From: Streptomyces sp. NBC_01268
GTDB lineage: Bacteria > Actinomycetota > Actinomycetes > Streptomycetales > Streptomycetaceae
Assembly: GCF_036240795.1 (NCBI RefSeq)
Contig: NZ_CP108454.1
Location: forward strand, 4,712,001-4,776,000
Direction: 5' to 3'
DNA: 64,000 nucleotides
In this document: one piece after another, positions 31,446-39,409 of the stretch
Layout of the letters: every line of letters starts with the position of its first letter
How positions within the stretch are numbered: the stretch's first letter is position 1
Notes under the pieces: model-generated
Seen by the model: the letters and a program-made list of their open reading frames with translations, nothing else
Databases searched by the model: none
What the model was told of the DNA's origin: nothing
Program-made: the position numbers and the translations under genes

Positions 31446-32609
31446 TCAGCAGACCCAGAAGCTGACGTCCGCGCCCACCCAGCCCACCAGGTTCCGCTCG
31501 TCCCAGATGGTCACCTTGCCGTCCGCCGCCACCTCGAAGCGCACCGCCATGGTGTCGGCGGTGACGGCGCCGCCGGTCACCACGCCCAGCAGCCGCTGCG
31601 TACGGTTCGGCCGCACCCGCGGCGGCAGGGTGAACAGCACCTCGCCCTGGCCCCACGCGGTGTTGTCCGCCTTCGACAGCGAGAAGTGCAGGTGCACCTG
31701 GTCGCCGGCGATCCGGTACTGGGGCACGTAGTTGGCGCTGGTTGGGGTGTACGCGGGGGAGAGGCCCGGCACCTCGGTCCACGGGTTCGTCCCGGGGTGC
31801 GGGAAGCGGGCCACGTTCAACTGGCGCACGCCGTCCGGCTTCCCGGCTATGCCGAACGCCAGCGTGTCCTCGTACACGCAGATTCCCTCGGGCTCGCGGT
31901 TGGCGATGCCCGGGAAGGCGGTGATGCTCCGCGTCTGGAGCACGGTGCCGGAGGCCCAGTCCGTGCACGTCACCTGGAAGTTGTCGACGTTCTGGTCGCC
32001 GTACAGGTGGTAGACGTAGTCGCCGAGGCTCGTGAAGCCCTGGAGGGTCTTGCCCGATTCCCCGAACGTCATCGACCGGACCCGCTGGAACATGCCGGTG
32101 GCGGCGAGCCCCAGGTCGTAGGCGTCGATGCCGCCGGTCGCCGTCGGCGAGGACACGTTGTTCGACTGCCAGCGGAAGATCAGCTGGTGCCGGGTCGGGT
32201 CGATCGACGCGGAGACCCGGAACACGCCGGTACGCGGGGTCCGGACGACGGCCGCGTCGGACGCGTCGGCGGTGCCGTTCGGCACGTACGGGATGCGGGC
32301 GAGGGCGGTGGCCCAGCCGCCGTTCGGCACGGCGCCGGTCCACAGGTAGGTCCCGGTGGCGTTCTTCTCGACGCACAGCCCGGTCCCGTGCCCGGACCTG
32401 CCGAGGTACATCTTGTCGACGAGCGCCCCGTCGGCGCTGAGCCGGGTGACGGTGACCCGGTCCATGTCCTCCGGTGTGCCGTCGGGCTGGCAGACGTACC
32501 AGAGCTGGTCGACGGTCTCCCAGAACACCGACTGCGCGACGCTGACGGACGAGGCGAGGGTGGCGCCGACGAGCAGCGGGGGCGTGACGGCGGAAGCGAG
32601 CTTGATCAA
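31446..32609 (-). CDS. TagC/P68 receptor-binding-like beta-propeller protein
   Basis: 387 residues from ATG 32609. After a hydrophobic N-terminus comes SVAQSVFWETVDQLWYVCQ, then MYLGRSGHGTGLCVE and LWTGAVPNGG. This repeating beta-blade pattern belongs to proteins annotated teichoic acid biosynthesis protein C and to phage P68-type receptor-binding proteins. The extreme C-terminus (KVTIWDERNLVGW...SFWVC) looks like a tail-fibre tip. It is probably an exported cell-surface sugar-binding protein. No other phage structural gene is near, so it does not mark a second prophage. Confidence 0.68.
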   Translation of the reverse strand: MIKLASAVTPPLLVGATLASSVSVAQSVFWETVDQLWYVCQPDGTPEDMDRVTVTRLSADGALVDKMYLGRSGHGTGLCVEKNATGTYLWTGAVPNGGWATALARIPYVPNGTADASDAAVVRTPRTGVFRVSASIDPTRHQLIFRWQSNNVSSPTATGGIDAYDLGLAATGMFQRVRSMTFGESGKTLQGFTSLGDYVYHLYGDQNVDNFQVTCTDWASGTVLQTRSITAFPGIANREPEGICVYEDTLAFGIAGKPDGVRQLNVARFPHPGTNPWTEVPGLSPAYTPTSANYVPQYRIAGDQVHLHFSLSKADNTAWGQGEVLFTLPPRVRPNRTQRLLGVVTGGAVTADTMAVRFEVAADGKVTIWDERNLVGWVGADVSFWVC

Positions 32610-32668
32610 GTGACGTCTCCTCGGAAGCGGCAGGAAGCCTTGAGCATCGCATGATCATCGCGTGGGCA

Positions 32669-32695
32669 TGTCACAGCCGCCGGGGCCGTCTCGTC
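32669..32695 (+). promoter_or_regulatory. ECF41-type promoter of the AhpD-like gene
   Basis: TGTCACA (32669-32675), exactly 16 bp, CGTC (32692-32695). This equals the signature I recall for ECF41 sigma factors. Transcription would start about 35 nt before the AAGGAG-preceded ATG at 32738. Confidence 0.7.
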
Positions 32696-32737
32696 CAGGG
32701 GATGTAGGCACACACCGCCAAGGCCAAGGAGCCCGCC

Positions 32738-33220
32738 ATGGAACCCCGCCTGAACCTCGCCGCCACCCTCGCCACCAGCAAGGCCATGAAGCACATCATG
32801 GCGGCCGGCCGCGCCGTCGCCGAGTCCTCCCTGCCGCTCGCCACCCGCGACCTGGTGATGATCCGCGTCAGCCAGGTCAACGGCTGTGCCTTCTGCGTCG
32901 ACATGCACACCAAGGAGGCGACGGCGGCCGGCGAGACGTCCGTCCGCCTCCACCTGGTGGCCGCCTGGCGCGAGGCCACGGTCTTCACCGAAGCGGAGCG
33001 CGCCGCGCTGGACCTCGCCGAGCAGGGCACCCGCATCGCGGACGGCGCGGGCGGCGTGACGGACGCGGCCTGGGAGAACGCGGAGAAGCACTACGACGAG
33101 GAGCAGCTCATCGCCCTCGTCTCCCTGATCTCCTTCATGAACACCGTCAACCGCCTCAACGTCATCACCCAGCAGCCCGCCGGGACGTACGAGGTGGGGC
33201 AGCTGGCCGCCGCGCACTGA
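32738..33220 (+). CDS. Carboxymuconolactone decarboxylase/AhpD-like protein
   Basis: 160 residues, ATG preceded by AAGGAG. Active-site CxxC with His: Cys50, Cys53, His57 (NGCAFCVDMH), as in alkylhydroperoxidase AhpD-type proteins. It likely reduces peroxides or acts on a small organic substrate. COE genes (carboxymuconolactone decarboxylase, oxidoreductase, epimerase) are the known partners and targets of ECF41 sigma factors. A matching promoter lies upstream and an ECF41 gene 5.5 kb away, which supports membership in that regulon. Confidence 0.9.
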   Translation: MEPRLNLAATLATSKAMKHIMAAGRAVAESSLPLATRDLVMIRVSQVNGCAFCVDMHTKEATAAGETSVRLHLVAAWREATVFTEAERAALDLAEQGTRIADGAGGVTDAAWENAEKHYDEEQLIALVSLISFMNTVNRLNVITQQPAGTYEVGQLAAAH

Positions 33221-33297
33221 AGCGGGTGCGGAAGCGGACGTCACGGGGTCGGGCGCCGGGGCCGGCCGTGGCCGTCCGGCCCGATGCCCGGCCGGTG

Positions 33298-33852
33298 TCA
33301 GCTCCGGTCCGCCGCCGCCGGGCGGGGGTGGTCTTCCAGGTCGGCGATCATGTCGGCCAGCCAGGCGAGTTCGGCCTGTGAGGTCGCCCGGGCGATCAGC
33401 AGGATGCCGCTGCGGAACGGGTCGGTGATCTCCTCGGCGCCGAGCGGCCGGGTGTCGTCGTAGAAGAAGCTGGCGGGCTCGTCGAGGAAGGCGAGCCGGC
33501 GGCGGAGCACGGCGGCCTGCTCGGCCGGGTCGTCGAGGTGGCGCAGGAAGGCCAGCACCGTGAACCAGCGGTTCTCGTCGCTGATGTCCAGCTGCTCGGG
33601 CGTGCGGAGCCGTTCGAGCAGCGCCGCCCGCCCGGCCGGGGTGAGGTGCAGGGTGTGCCGGGGGGCGGCGGTCGATCCGGGCTCCGTCTCGCGGACGAGC
33701 AGGCTGTCGGTCTCCAGGCGCTTGATCGCCGGATAGAGGGTGCCGTCGCTGAGCGGGCGGATGTGGCCGGTCAGCGCGGCCAGGTGTCGGCGCAGTTCGT
33801 ATCCGTGCATCGGCCGGTCCCTGAGGAACCCGAGAATCGCGAGCTTGAGCAT
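33298..33852 (-). CDS. PadR-family transcriptional repressor
   Basis: 184 residues from ATG 33852. The PadR winged HTH fills residues 1-80 (LAILGFLRDRPMHGYELRRHL, DGTLYPAIKRLE), followed by a helical dimerisation domain. It is divergent from an alpha/beta hydrolase gene with a palindrome between. PadR proteins typically respond to phenolic or drug-like ligands, so it probably autoregulates and controls the hydrolase. Confidence 0.92.
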   Translation of the reverse strand: MLKLAILGFLRDRPMHGYELRRHLAALTGHIRPLSDGTLYPAIKRLETDSLLVRETEPGSTAAPRHTLHLTPAGRAALLERLRTPEQLDISDENRWFTVLAFLRHLDDPAEQAAVLRRRLAFLDEPASFFYDDTRPLGAEEITDPFRSGILLIARATSQAELAWLADMIADLEDHPRPAAADRS

Positions 33853-33881
33853 GAGGCCATGCTGCCACCTCGCCGATCCGG

Positions 33882-33909
33882 CGAGGTATATCGATTCCGC
33901 TATACCTCG
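33882..33909. promoter_or_regulatory. Operator palindrome in the PadR/hydrolase divergon
   Basis: CGAGGTATA (33882-33890) and TATACCTCG (33901-33909), perfect 9-bp arms with a 10-bp spacer, plus a nearby partial copy CCGAGGTAGCCTCGG. Low GC relative to flanks. Likely bound by the PadR protein. Confidence 0.7.
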
Positions 33910-33956
33910 ATGCCGAGGTAGCCTCGGGGAGTCATCCCGAGAGCAAGGAGTCGGCC

Positions 33957-34721
33957 ATGCGCCATGCCCCCGTGACCCCCGACGGCGACCGGATCCGCTG
34001 GGTGGAGATCCCCGGCGCCGAGCCCGCCCGGCTCTACCTGCACGGACTCGGTGCCACCTCGCCGGTCTACTGGGCCGCCGCCGCAGCGCACCCCCTGTTG
34101 ACCGGTCGCCGCTCCCTGCTCCTCGACCTGCTCGGCTTCGGCATCAGCGACCGCCCCACGGACTTCTCCTACACCCTGGAGGCGCACGCGGACGCCGTGG
34201 CGGCGGCGCTGGAGGCCGCCGACGTGACGGGCGCCGAGGTCATCGCGCACAGCCTGGGCGGGGCCGTGGCGATCCTGCTCGCCTCCCGGCACCCGCGGCT
34301 GGTCGCGAACCTGGTCCTCGTGGACTCCGTCCTGGACCCGGCCCCGCCGGTACCCGCTCCCGGCAGCAGCGGAATCACCGCCTACACGGAGGAGGAGTTC
34401 CTGGCCGACGGGTGGCAGCGGACCGAGGAGCGGGTCGGCCCGCTCTGGTGGTCCACGATGCGGCTCGCCGGTCGTGAGGCGCTGTACCGCACCACGGTCC
34501 ACCGGGCCCGGGGGACCTCCCCGGCCCTGCGCGACCATCTGGCGGGCCTGTCCGTCCCGCGCACCTGCCTCCACCCGGCGGCCGACGGTGAACCGGCCGA
34601 CGCGGCGGGACTGCGGGCCTCGGGCGTGACCGTCCGGGCGATCCCCGACTGCGGCCACAACATCATGTTCGACAACCCCGACGCGTTCGCGCGCGCGGTC
34701 GTCGACGCGTCGGCGACCTGA
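33957..34721 (+). CDS. Alpha/beta hydrolase, PadR-linked
   Basis: 254 residues from ATG 33957 (AGCAAGGAG about 8 nt upstream). LHGLGATS oxyanion loop, AHSLGGA with Ser99 as nucleophile, and DCGHNIMF near residue 231 with the catalytic His. It is smaller than average but complete. Regulation by the divergent PadR gene suggests a detoxifying or catabolic esterase. Confidence 0.87.
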   Translation: MRHAPVTPDGDRIRWVEIPGAEPARLYLHGLGATSPVYWAAAAAHPLLTGRRSLLLDLLGFGISDRPTDFSYTLEAHADAVAAALEAADVTGAEVIAHSLGGAVAILLASRHPRLVANLVLVDSVLDPAPPVPAPGSSGITAYTEEEFLADGWQRTEERVGPLWWSTMRLAGREALYRTTVHRARGTSPALRDHLAGLSVPRTCLHPAADGEPADAAGLRASGVTVRAIPDCGHNIMFDNPDAFARAVVDASAT

Positions 34722-34760
34722 CCGCCGCGCGCACGCCCCGCCGCCCGCCGCCCGGCCCCG

Positions 34761-34800
34761 CCGCCGCCCACGCCGGGCCGCCGCCGCCCACGCCGGGCCG
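34761..34800. repeat. Two perfect 20-bp tandem repeats
   Basis: The 20-mer CCGCCGCCCACGCCGGGCCG occurs at 34761-34780 and 34781-34800, with partial copies on both sides, in the gap between the hydrolase and protease genes. Confidence 0.8.
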
Positions 34801-34932
34801 CCGCCGCCCGGGCCGGGCGCGGCTGAAAACCGCACGGGCGAACCGGCCATTCCTCTGACATTTCGTTGACCGGCGGTCATGTGTTTGCAAAGGATTGCAT
34901 GTCCATGCCAGCAACGGAGATCGAGGTATCAC

Positions 34933-35958
34933 GTGTCCGGCATACGCCGCAGACGTTCGTACGCCCTGAGCATCGCCGCCGCAGCGACCCTCCTCTTGTT
35001 CCCGACCGCCGCGCAGGCCGTCGAGGCCCCCGAAGCGCCCTCCGCGCGGGCCGCCGCCCAGCCGGCCGCGGCAGCCCAGGCGGTGGAGCACAAGGTCCCG
35101 TCGACCGCCAAGGCGCGGGCGGCGGAGTACTGGACCCCCGAACGGATGGCGAAGGCCGTCCCGGCCGAGCGGGTGGAGCGCACCGGTGGACCCGGCGGCA
35201 GGCCCGCGCCCCAGCGGCCGACGGGCCCGGCGACGACCGGCTCCGACCCCGTCCTGGGGAACGCGGCCCGGGCCGAGGGCTTCCGGGCGACGGTCTCCGC
35301 GACCCAGGTCGTGGGCAAGGTCTTCTTCACCGGCTCGGACGGCAAGGACTACGTCTGCTCCGGCTCGGCGGTCAACAGCACCAACAAGAACATGGTGTTC
35401 ACCGCCGGGCACTGCGTCCACGGCGGCCCCGGCCAGTCGTGGAACTCCAACTGGCAGTTCGTGCCGTACTACGACCACGGCAGCCGCCCCTATGGCACCT
35501 GGTGGGCCGAGACCCTCGTCGCCTTCAACGGCTGGACCAACGACGGGAACTTCGGTTACGACCTCGGCATCGTCATCACCTCGCCCAACTCCAGCGGTGA
35601 ACTGGTCAACGCCGTGGGCGGCATGGGCCTCCAGTGGAACCAGTCCAAGGACCGCTTCGTGACGGCCATGGGCTACCCGCAGGCCCCGCCCTTCGACGGC
35701 CAGTGGCAGTACTTCTGCGCCGCGACCAGCTCCCAGCGCAGCTGGTGGACCACCGACCAGATCAAGATCCCGTGCAACATGACGGGTGGGTCGAGCGGCG
35801 GTCCCTGGATCTTCGGCAAGGACGACAACGTGTACTACAGCGGCTGGGTCAACGGCGTGAACAGCAACGTCGACAGCAAGGACAACCCGACGGAGATGCG
35901 CTCGCCGTACTTCGCCGGCTGGGTCGGCGACGCGTTCAACACGTACTCGTCGTACTGA
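34933..35958 (+). CDS. Secreted trypsin-like serine protease (V8/glutamyl endopeptidase type)
   Basis: 341 residues from GTG 34933. Signal peptide (RRRRSYALSIAAAATLLLF, cleavage after AQA about residue 29), then a propeptide to about 110. Catalytic triad: His160 (TAGHC), Asp210 (YDLGI), Ser288 (GGSSGGP). Two pairs of Cys could form disulphides. The stop overlaps the start of a small lipoprotein gene (TGATG), and an SSI-type protease inhibitor gene is convergent just downstream. Confidence 0.9.
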   Translation: MSGIRRRRSYALSIAAAATLLLFPTAAQAVEAPEAPSARAAAQPAAAAQAVEHKVPSTAKARAAEYWTPERMAKAVPAERVERTGGPGGRPAPQRPTGPATTGSDPVLGNAARAEGFRATVSATQVVGKVFFTGSDGKDYVCSGSAVNSTNKNMVFTAGHCVHGGPGQSWNSNWQFVPYYDHGSRPYGTWWAETLVAFNGWTNDGNFGYDLGIVITSPNSSGELVNAVGGMGLQWNQSKDRFVTAMGYPQAPPFDGQWQYFCAATSSQRSWWTTDQIKIPCNMTGGSSGGPWIFGKDDNVYYSGWVNGVNSNVDSKDNPTEMRSPYFAGWVGDAFNTYSSY

Positions 35959-36137
35959 TGGCCAGGCCCGTCAGCGCCCCGCGCCACCTGCTCGTCGCCG
36001 CCGCGCTGCTGCTGTGCGCGCTCGCCGCGTGCGGGCCGAAGTCCGGCGCTCCGGGCGACGGCCGGAGCCACTCGGTGGATCCGAGCGGCAACCACGTCAT
36101 CGAGAGCGGTGAGCCGGACATGCCCGTGGACCCCTGA
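35958..36137 (+). CDS. Small lipoprotein coupled to the protease
   Basis: 59 residues; the ATG shares its A with the protease TGA (TGATG), so translation is coupled. Signal sequence ending in lipobox LAAC (Cys near residue 28), followed by only about 30 polar residues. It may anchor or chaperone the protease at the membrane. No homologue recalled. Confidence 0.68.
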   Translation: MARPVSAPRHLLVAAALLLCALAACGPKSGAPGDGRSHSVDPSGNHVIESGEPDMPVDP

Positions 36138-36153
36138 GGGGTGAGACGGCGAA

Positions 36154-36181
36154 GAGGCCGGGCCCCAAGGGGTCCGGCCTC
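36154..36181. terminator. Hairpin between convergent protease and inhibitor genes
   Basis: GAGGCCGGGCCCC/GGGGTCCGGCCTC with one mismatch and a 2-nt loop, positioned between the two converging gene ends. Confidence 0.7.
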
Positions 36182-36198
36182 CTCTCGTACCGCCCGCG

Positions 36199-36642
36199 TC
36201 AGAACGCGAAGACCGTCCGCTCGGCCGTCTTGGCCCGCAGGTCGCACGTGTTGCCGTACCGGCTCGTCCAGTTGACCCGCTTGCCCTGCCAGACGCCGGA
36301 GCCGGTCACCACGATCGGGTCCCACTCCCGGGTGCAGGGGGTGCGGCCGGGGGAGGCGGCCGAGAGCCGGGACAGGTCGCCGCCCACCGCCGCCAGCTCC
36401 GAGCAGGCCTCCGCCGGAGCCGGGTGGGTGCCGCCGGGTGTGGGCGAACAGACGAGGGTGACCGCGCGGTCGACCGTGGCCGTGGCGGCGCGCTCGCCCT
36501 TGCCGACGGTGAGCACGAGCGCCGAGGGCGGGTAGAGCCCGGCGGGTGCGGCCTCGGCGTCGCTCGTGATCGCTGTGGCGACGAGGGCGAGGCCGGTGGT
36601 GGTGGCGAGCGCGGTGGCGCCCAGGGTCCGGAAGTAACGCAC
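36199..36642 (-). CDS. Streptomyces subtilisin inhibitor-family protein with Arg at P1
   Basis: 147 residues from GTG 36642 (AAGGGA upstream). Signal peptide, then the SSI fold: PSALVLTVGKGE near the N-terminus, two disulphide pairs, and GVWQGKRV after the reactive loop. Aligned to SSI, the loop CPMVYDP is CTREWDP here, giving P1 = Arg and P1' = Glu with Thr in place of Pro at P2. That predicts trypsin-like targets. It is convergent with a secreted trypsin-fold protease, a plausible partner. Confidence 0.92.
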   Translation of the reverse strand: MRYFRTLGATALATTTGLALVATAITSDAEAAPAGLYPPSALVLTVGKGERAATATVDRAVTLVCSPTPGGTHPAPAEACSELAAVGGDLSRLSAASPGRTPCTREWDPIVVTGSGVWQGKRVNWTSRYGNTCDLRAKTAERTVFAF

Positions 36643-37043
36643 GGGGGTGTCCCTTCGCGTGTGAGTGCGGATACGGACGGGAGTCTTGTCGACGCGGAGG
36701 GTGATCGCACACCCGCTCGCCGCTTTCCGGCCGTACGTGCGAATCGCGGCCTACCGACCGGTAGTTCGGGCAGCTCGGAGCGGGTGTGCGGCGCTCGGGC
36801 GAGGTCCTTGACCGACCCGGTCGGGGTGGCGGTTCAACCGAGAACGACCGTCTGACCTGCGAGAGTCCGGAAAATGTTCCGAGTTGGAGCATTCTCGCCC
36901 GAGTTCGATCGACCGGAACCCTCCGTTCAGAGTCCCGCGACGTCCCGTGACGGCTCCCGGGATGTGATCCGGGCCACAACGTGTCACAGGATCGAGGGTC
37001 CTGGTGTCTTGATGCCGAACAACCAAGACGGAGGAGAGACACC
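36643..37043. other. Intergenic region upstream of the inhibitor and oxidoreductase genes
   Basis: 401 bp without a gene. It contains a CTACCG-AC-CGGTAG palindrome (36751-36764) that looks like a TetR operator, and the ECF41-type promoter at 36982-37008. Confidence 0.6.
36982..37008 (+). promoter_or_regulatory. ECF41-type promoter of the oxidoreductase/sigma operon
   Basis: TGTCACA (36982-36988), 16 bp, TGTC (37005-37008). It differs by one base in the -10 from the copy at 32669. It would make the downstream sigma gene autoregulated. Confidence 0.62.
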
Positions 37044-38264
37044 ATGAACGCGCACACCACCACCCCCACCCACGTGGTCGTCATCGGCGGCGGCTACGCC
37101 GGCGTCATGGCCGCCAACCGCCTCACCCAGCGCGACGACGTCACCGTCACGCTCGTCAACCCGCGCCCCGCCTTCGTGCACCGCATCCGCCTGCACCAGC
37201 TGGTGGGCGGCTCGGACAGCGCGGTCGTCGCCTACCGGGACGTGCTGGCCGAGCGCGTGAGCCTGGTGGTGGACTCCGCGACCCGGATCGACGCGGCCGG
37301 CCGCGGCGTGGACCTGGCGGGCGGCGGCACGCTCTCCTACGACTACCTCGTGTACGCGGTGGGCAGCGGCAGCGCCGACCCGGGCGTGCCCGGGGCTGCC
37401 GAGTTCGCGTACCCGATCGGCACCCTGGAGGAGGCGGAGCGACTGCGCCCCGCCCTCGACGCCGCTCCCGCGACCGCCCCCGTGACGGTCGTGGGCGCCG
37501 GTCCGACCGGCATCGAGACCGCCGCCGAACTCGCCGAGACCGGGCGTGCGGTGACCCTGGTCTGCGGCGGCGTCCTCGGCCCGTACCTCCACCCGCGGGG
37601 CCGCCGCTCGGTCGCCACGCGGCTGGCCCGGCTCGGCGTGACCGTGCTCGACGGCCCCGACACCAAGGTGACGGGCGTGCGCGCCGACAGCGTGCTGCTC
37701 GCCGACGGGCGCGAGCTGGAGAGCGCCGTGACGATCTGGACCGTGGGCTTCGGCGTGCCGGACCTCGCCGCGCGCAGCGGGTTCACCACCGACGCCCTGG
37801 GCCGCCTGCTCACGGACGAGACGCTGACGAGCGTGGACGACGAGCGCGTCATCGCGGCCGGGGACTCGGCGGCCCCCTCGGGCCTGCCGCTGCGGATGAG
37901 CTGCCAGGCCGCGATGCCGCTGGGCGCTCAGGCCGCCGACACGATCCTCAGCCGGATCACGGCCGAGCAGCCGGAGACGATCAACCGCCCCTTCGCCGCC
38001 CAGTGCATCAGCCTCGGCCGGGCCGACGGCATCTTCCAGTTCGCCAACCGGTCCGACGAGGCGGTGTGGTTCAAGGTCGACGGGCGCCTGGGCGCGAAGC
38101 TGAAGGAGACCGTGTGCACGGTCGTCCCCAAGCACCTGGCCGACGAGGCGCACAAGCCCGGTTCGTACGGCCTGCACCGCGGCAAGTCGGGCGGCGCCGC
38201 GCGCGCGAAGCAGCTCCAGGACGGGCGGGTCGAGGCGCCCGCGACCGCCGGCCGAAAGGGCTAG
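37044..38264 (+). CDS. FAD-dependent NADH dehydrogenase-like oxidoreductase
   Basis: 406 residues from ATG 37044 with GGAGGAGA 7 nt upstream. FAD Rossmann motif VVIGGGYAG (12-20), NAD(P)H motif VVGAGPTGIE near 149, and AAGDSAAP near 281 for FAD closure. Type II NADH dehydrogenase/AIFM2 class. It is followed 33 bp later by an ECF41 sigma gene and preceded by an ECF41-type promoter, matching the oxidoreductase partner typical of that sigma group. Confidence 0.88.
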   Translation: MNAHTTTPTHVVVIGGGYAGVMAANRLTQRDDVTVTLVNPRPAFVHRIRLHQLVGGSDSAVVAYRDVLAERVSLVVDSATRIDAAGRGVDLAGGGTLSYDYLVYAVGSGSADPGVPGAAEFAYPIGTLEEAERLRPALDAAPATAPVTVVGAGPTGIETAAELAETGRAVTLVCGGVLGPYLHPRGRRSVATRLARLGVTVLDGPDTKVTGVRADSVLLADGRELESAVTIWTVGFGVPDLAARSGFTTDALGRLLTDETLTSVDDERVIAAGDSAAPSGLPLRMSCQAAMPLGAQAADTILSRITAEQPETINRPFAAQCISLGRADGIFQFANRSDEAVWFKVDGRLGAKLKETVCTVVPKHLADEAHKPGSYGLHRGKSGGAARAKQLQDGRVEAPATAGRKG

Positions 38265-38297
38265 CGGATCATGTGGATCTGGGACCAGGATGTGATC

Positions 38298-39317
38298 ATG
38301 AACGATCACGCGGCCGGGCCGGCCACCCCGGCCGACGAGGCCACCCCGGCCACCCCGGCCGACGAGGCCACCCCGGCCACCCCGGCCGACGAGGCCGCCC
38401 CGGCCGCTCCGGCCGCCCCGGCCGGCACCGGCGGTCCGGCCGACCTCGCGACCGACGCCTTCGTCGCCCACCGCAACCTGCTCTTCACCGTCGCCTACGA
38501 GATGCTCGGCTCGGCCGTCGACGCCGAGGACGTCCTCCAGGAGACGTGGCTGCGGTGGAGCAAGGTCGACCTCGACCGGGTCGACGACCAGCGCGCCTAC
38601 CTGGTCCGCATCACCACCCGGCAGGCGCTCAACCGGCTGCGCTCCATGAAGCGCAGGCGGGAGGCGTACGTCGGGCAGTGGCTGCCCGAGCCGCTGCTCA
38701 CCACGCCGGACGTGGCCGAGGACGTCGAGCTCGCCGAGAGCGTGTCGATGGCGCTGATGCTCGTCCTGGAGACGCTGTCGCCGACCGAGCGGGCCGTGTT
38801 CGTGCTGCGCGAGGTCTTCGAGGTCGACTACGACGAGATCGCCGCCGCCGTCGACAAGACCCCCGCGGCCGTCCGCCAGATCGCCCACCGGGCCCGCAAG
38901 CACGTCGACGCGCGCCGCCCCCGCAAGACGGTCACCCCGCGCGAGGCCCGCGCGGTCCTGGAGTCCTTCCAGCGGGCACTGGAGGAACGCGACCCGCAGC
39001 GGCTCCTCGACGTGCTCGCCCCGGACGTCGTCGTCCTGAGCGACGGTGGCGGCATCCGGCAGGCCGCCGTCCGCCCGATCGTCGGCGCGGACAAGTTCAC
39101 CCGCCTCTACCTCGGCGGCTCCGCCAAGGCCGGGGTCACGGTCACCTGCGAGCCCGTCACGCTCAACGGCAACCCGGCGCTCCTCATCCTGGGGAACGGC
39201 GAGATCGACGGCATCATGGCGGCCCACGTCGAGGACGGGCACATCACCGGCCTCTACTACGTCCGCAACCCGCACAAGCTCACCCGCGTCGGCGCGGAGA
39301 CCGCACTCACCCGCTGA
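38298..39317 (+). CDS. ECF41-family sigma factor (SigJ-like) with SnoaL C-terminal domain
   Basis: Start ATG 38298 (CAGGA 8 nt upstream) gives 339 residues; an in-frame ATG 27 nt upstream has a weaker RBS. A repetitive Ala/Pro/Glu N-terminus of about 45 residues precedes sigma region 2 (about 50-115, MLGSAVDAEDVLQETWLRW) and region 4 (about 160-215). The linker contains WLPEPL, and a SnoaL-like regulatory domain follows with DGGG and a terminal NPHKL. These are the ECF41 hallmarks; the C-terminal domain acts as a fused regulator in place of an anti-sigma factor. Confidence 0.92.
   Translation: MNDHAAGPATPADEATPATPADEATPATPADEAAPAAPAAPAGTGGPADLATDAFVAHRNLLFTVAYEMLGSAVDAEDVLQETWLRWSKVDLDRVDDQRAYLVRITTRQALNRLRSMKRRREAYVGQWLPEPLLTTPDVAEDVELAESVSMALMLVLETLSPTERAVFVLREVFEVDYDEIAAAVDKTPAAVRQIAHRARKHVDARRPRKTVTPREARAVLESFQRALEERDPQRLLDVLAPDVVVLSDGGGIRQAAVRPIVGADKFTRLYLGGSAKAGVTVTCEPVTLNGNPALLILGNGEIDGIMAAHVEDGHITGLYYVRNPHKLTRVGAETALTR
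38320..38394 (+). repeat. 27-bp tandem repeat in the sigma-factor 5' end
   Basis: The unit GCCACCCCGGCC-ACCCCGGCCGACGAG is repeated nearly three times and encodes ATPATPADE. It lies before the conserved sigma domain, so its length can vary without harming the core. Confidence 0.75.
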
Positions 39318-39340
39318 CGCCCGCCGCCGAGGGCACACGA

Positions 39341-39376
39341 AAGGGCCGGGCTCCCGAGAACGGGAACCCGGCCCTT
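39341..39376. terminator. Bidirectional hairpin between sigma gene and ABC permease gene
   Basis: AAGGGCCGGGCTCCCG (39341-39356) and CGGGAACCCGGCCCTT (39361-39376), one mismatch, 4-nt loop, between converging genes. Confidence 0.75.
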
Positions 39377-39409
39377 CGCCGTCGGGCGCGTACGCCCGCG
39401 CGCGTCGGG

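Noticed and set aside
31446..32609. Second prophage marked by the TagC/P68-like gene
   Set aside because: No integrase, capsid, tail or lysis genes surround it.
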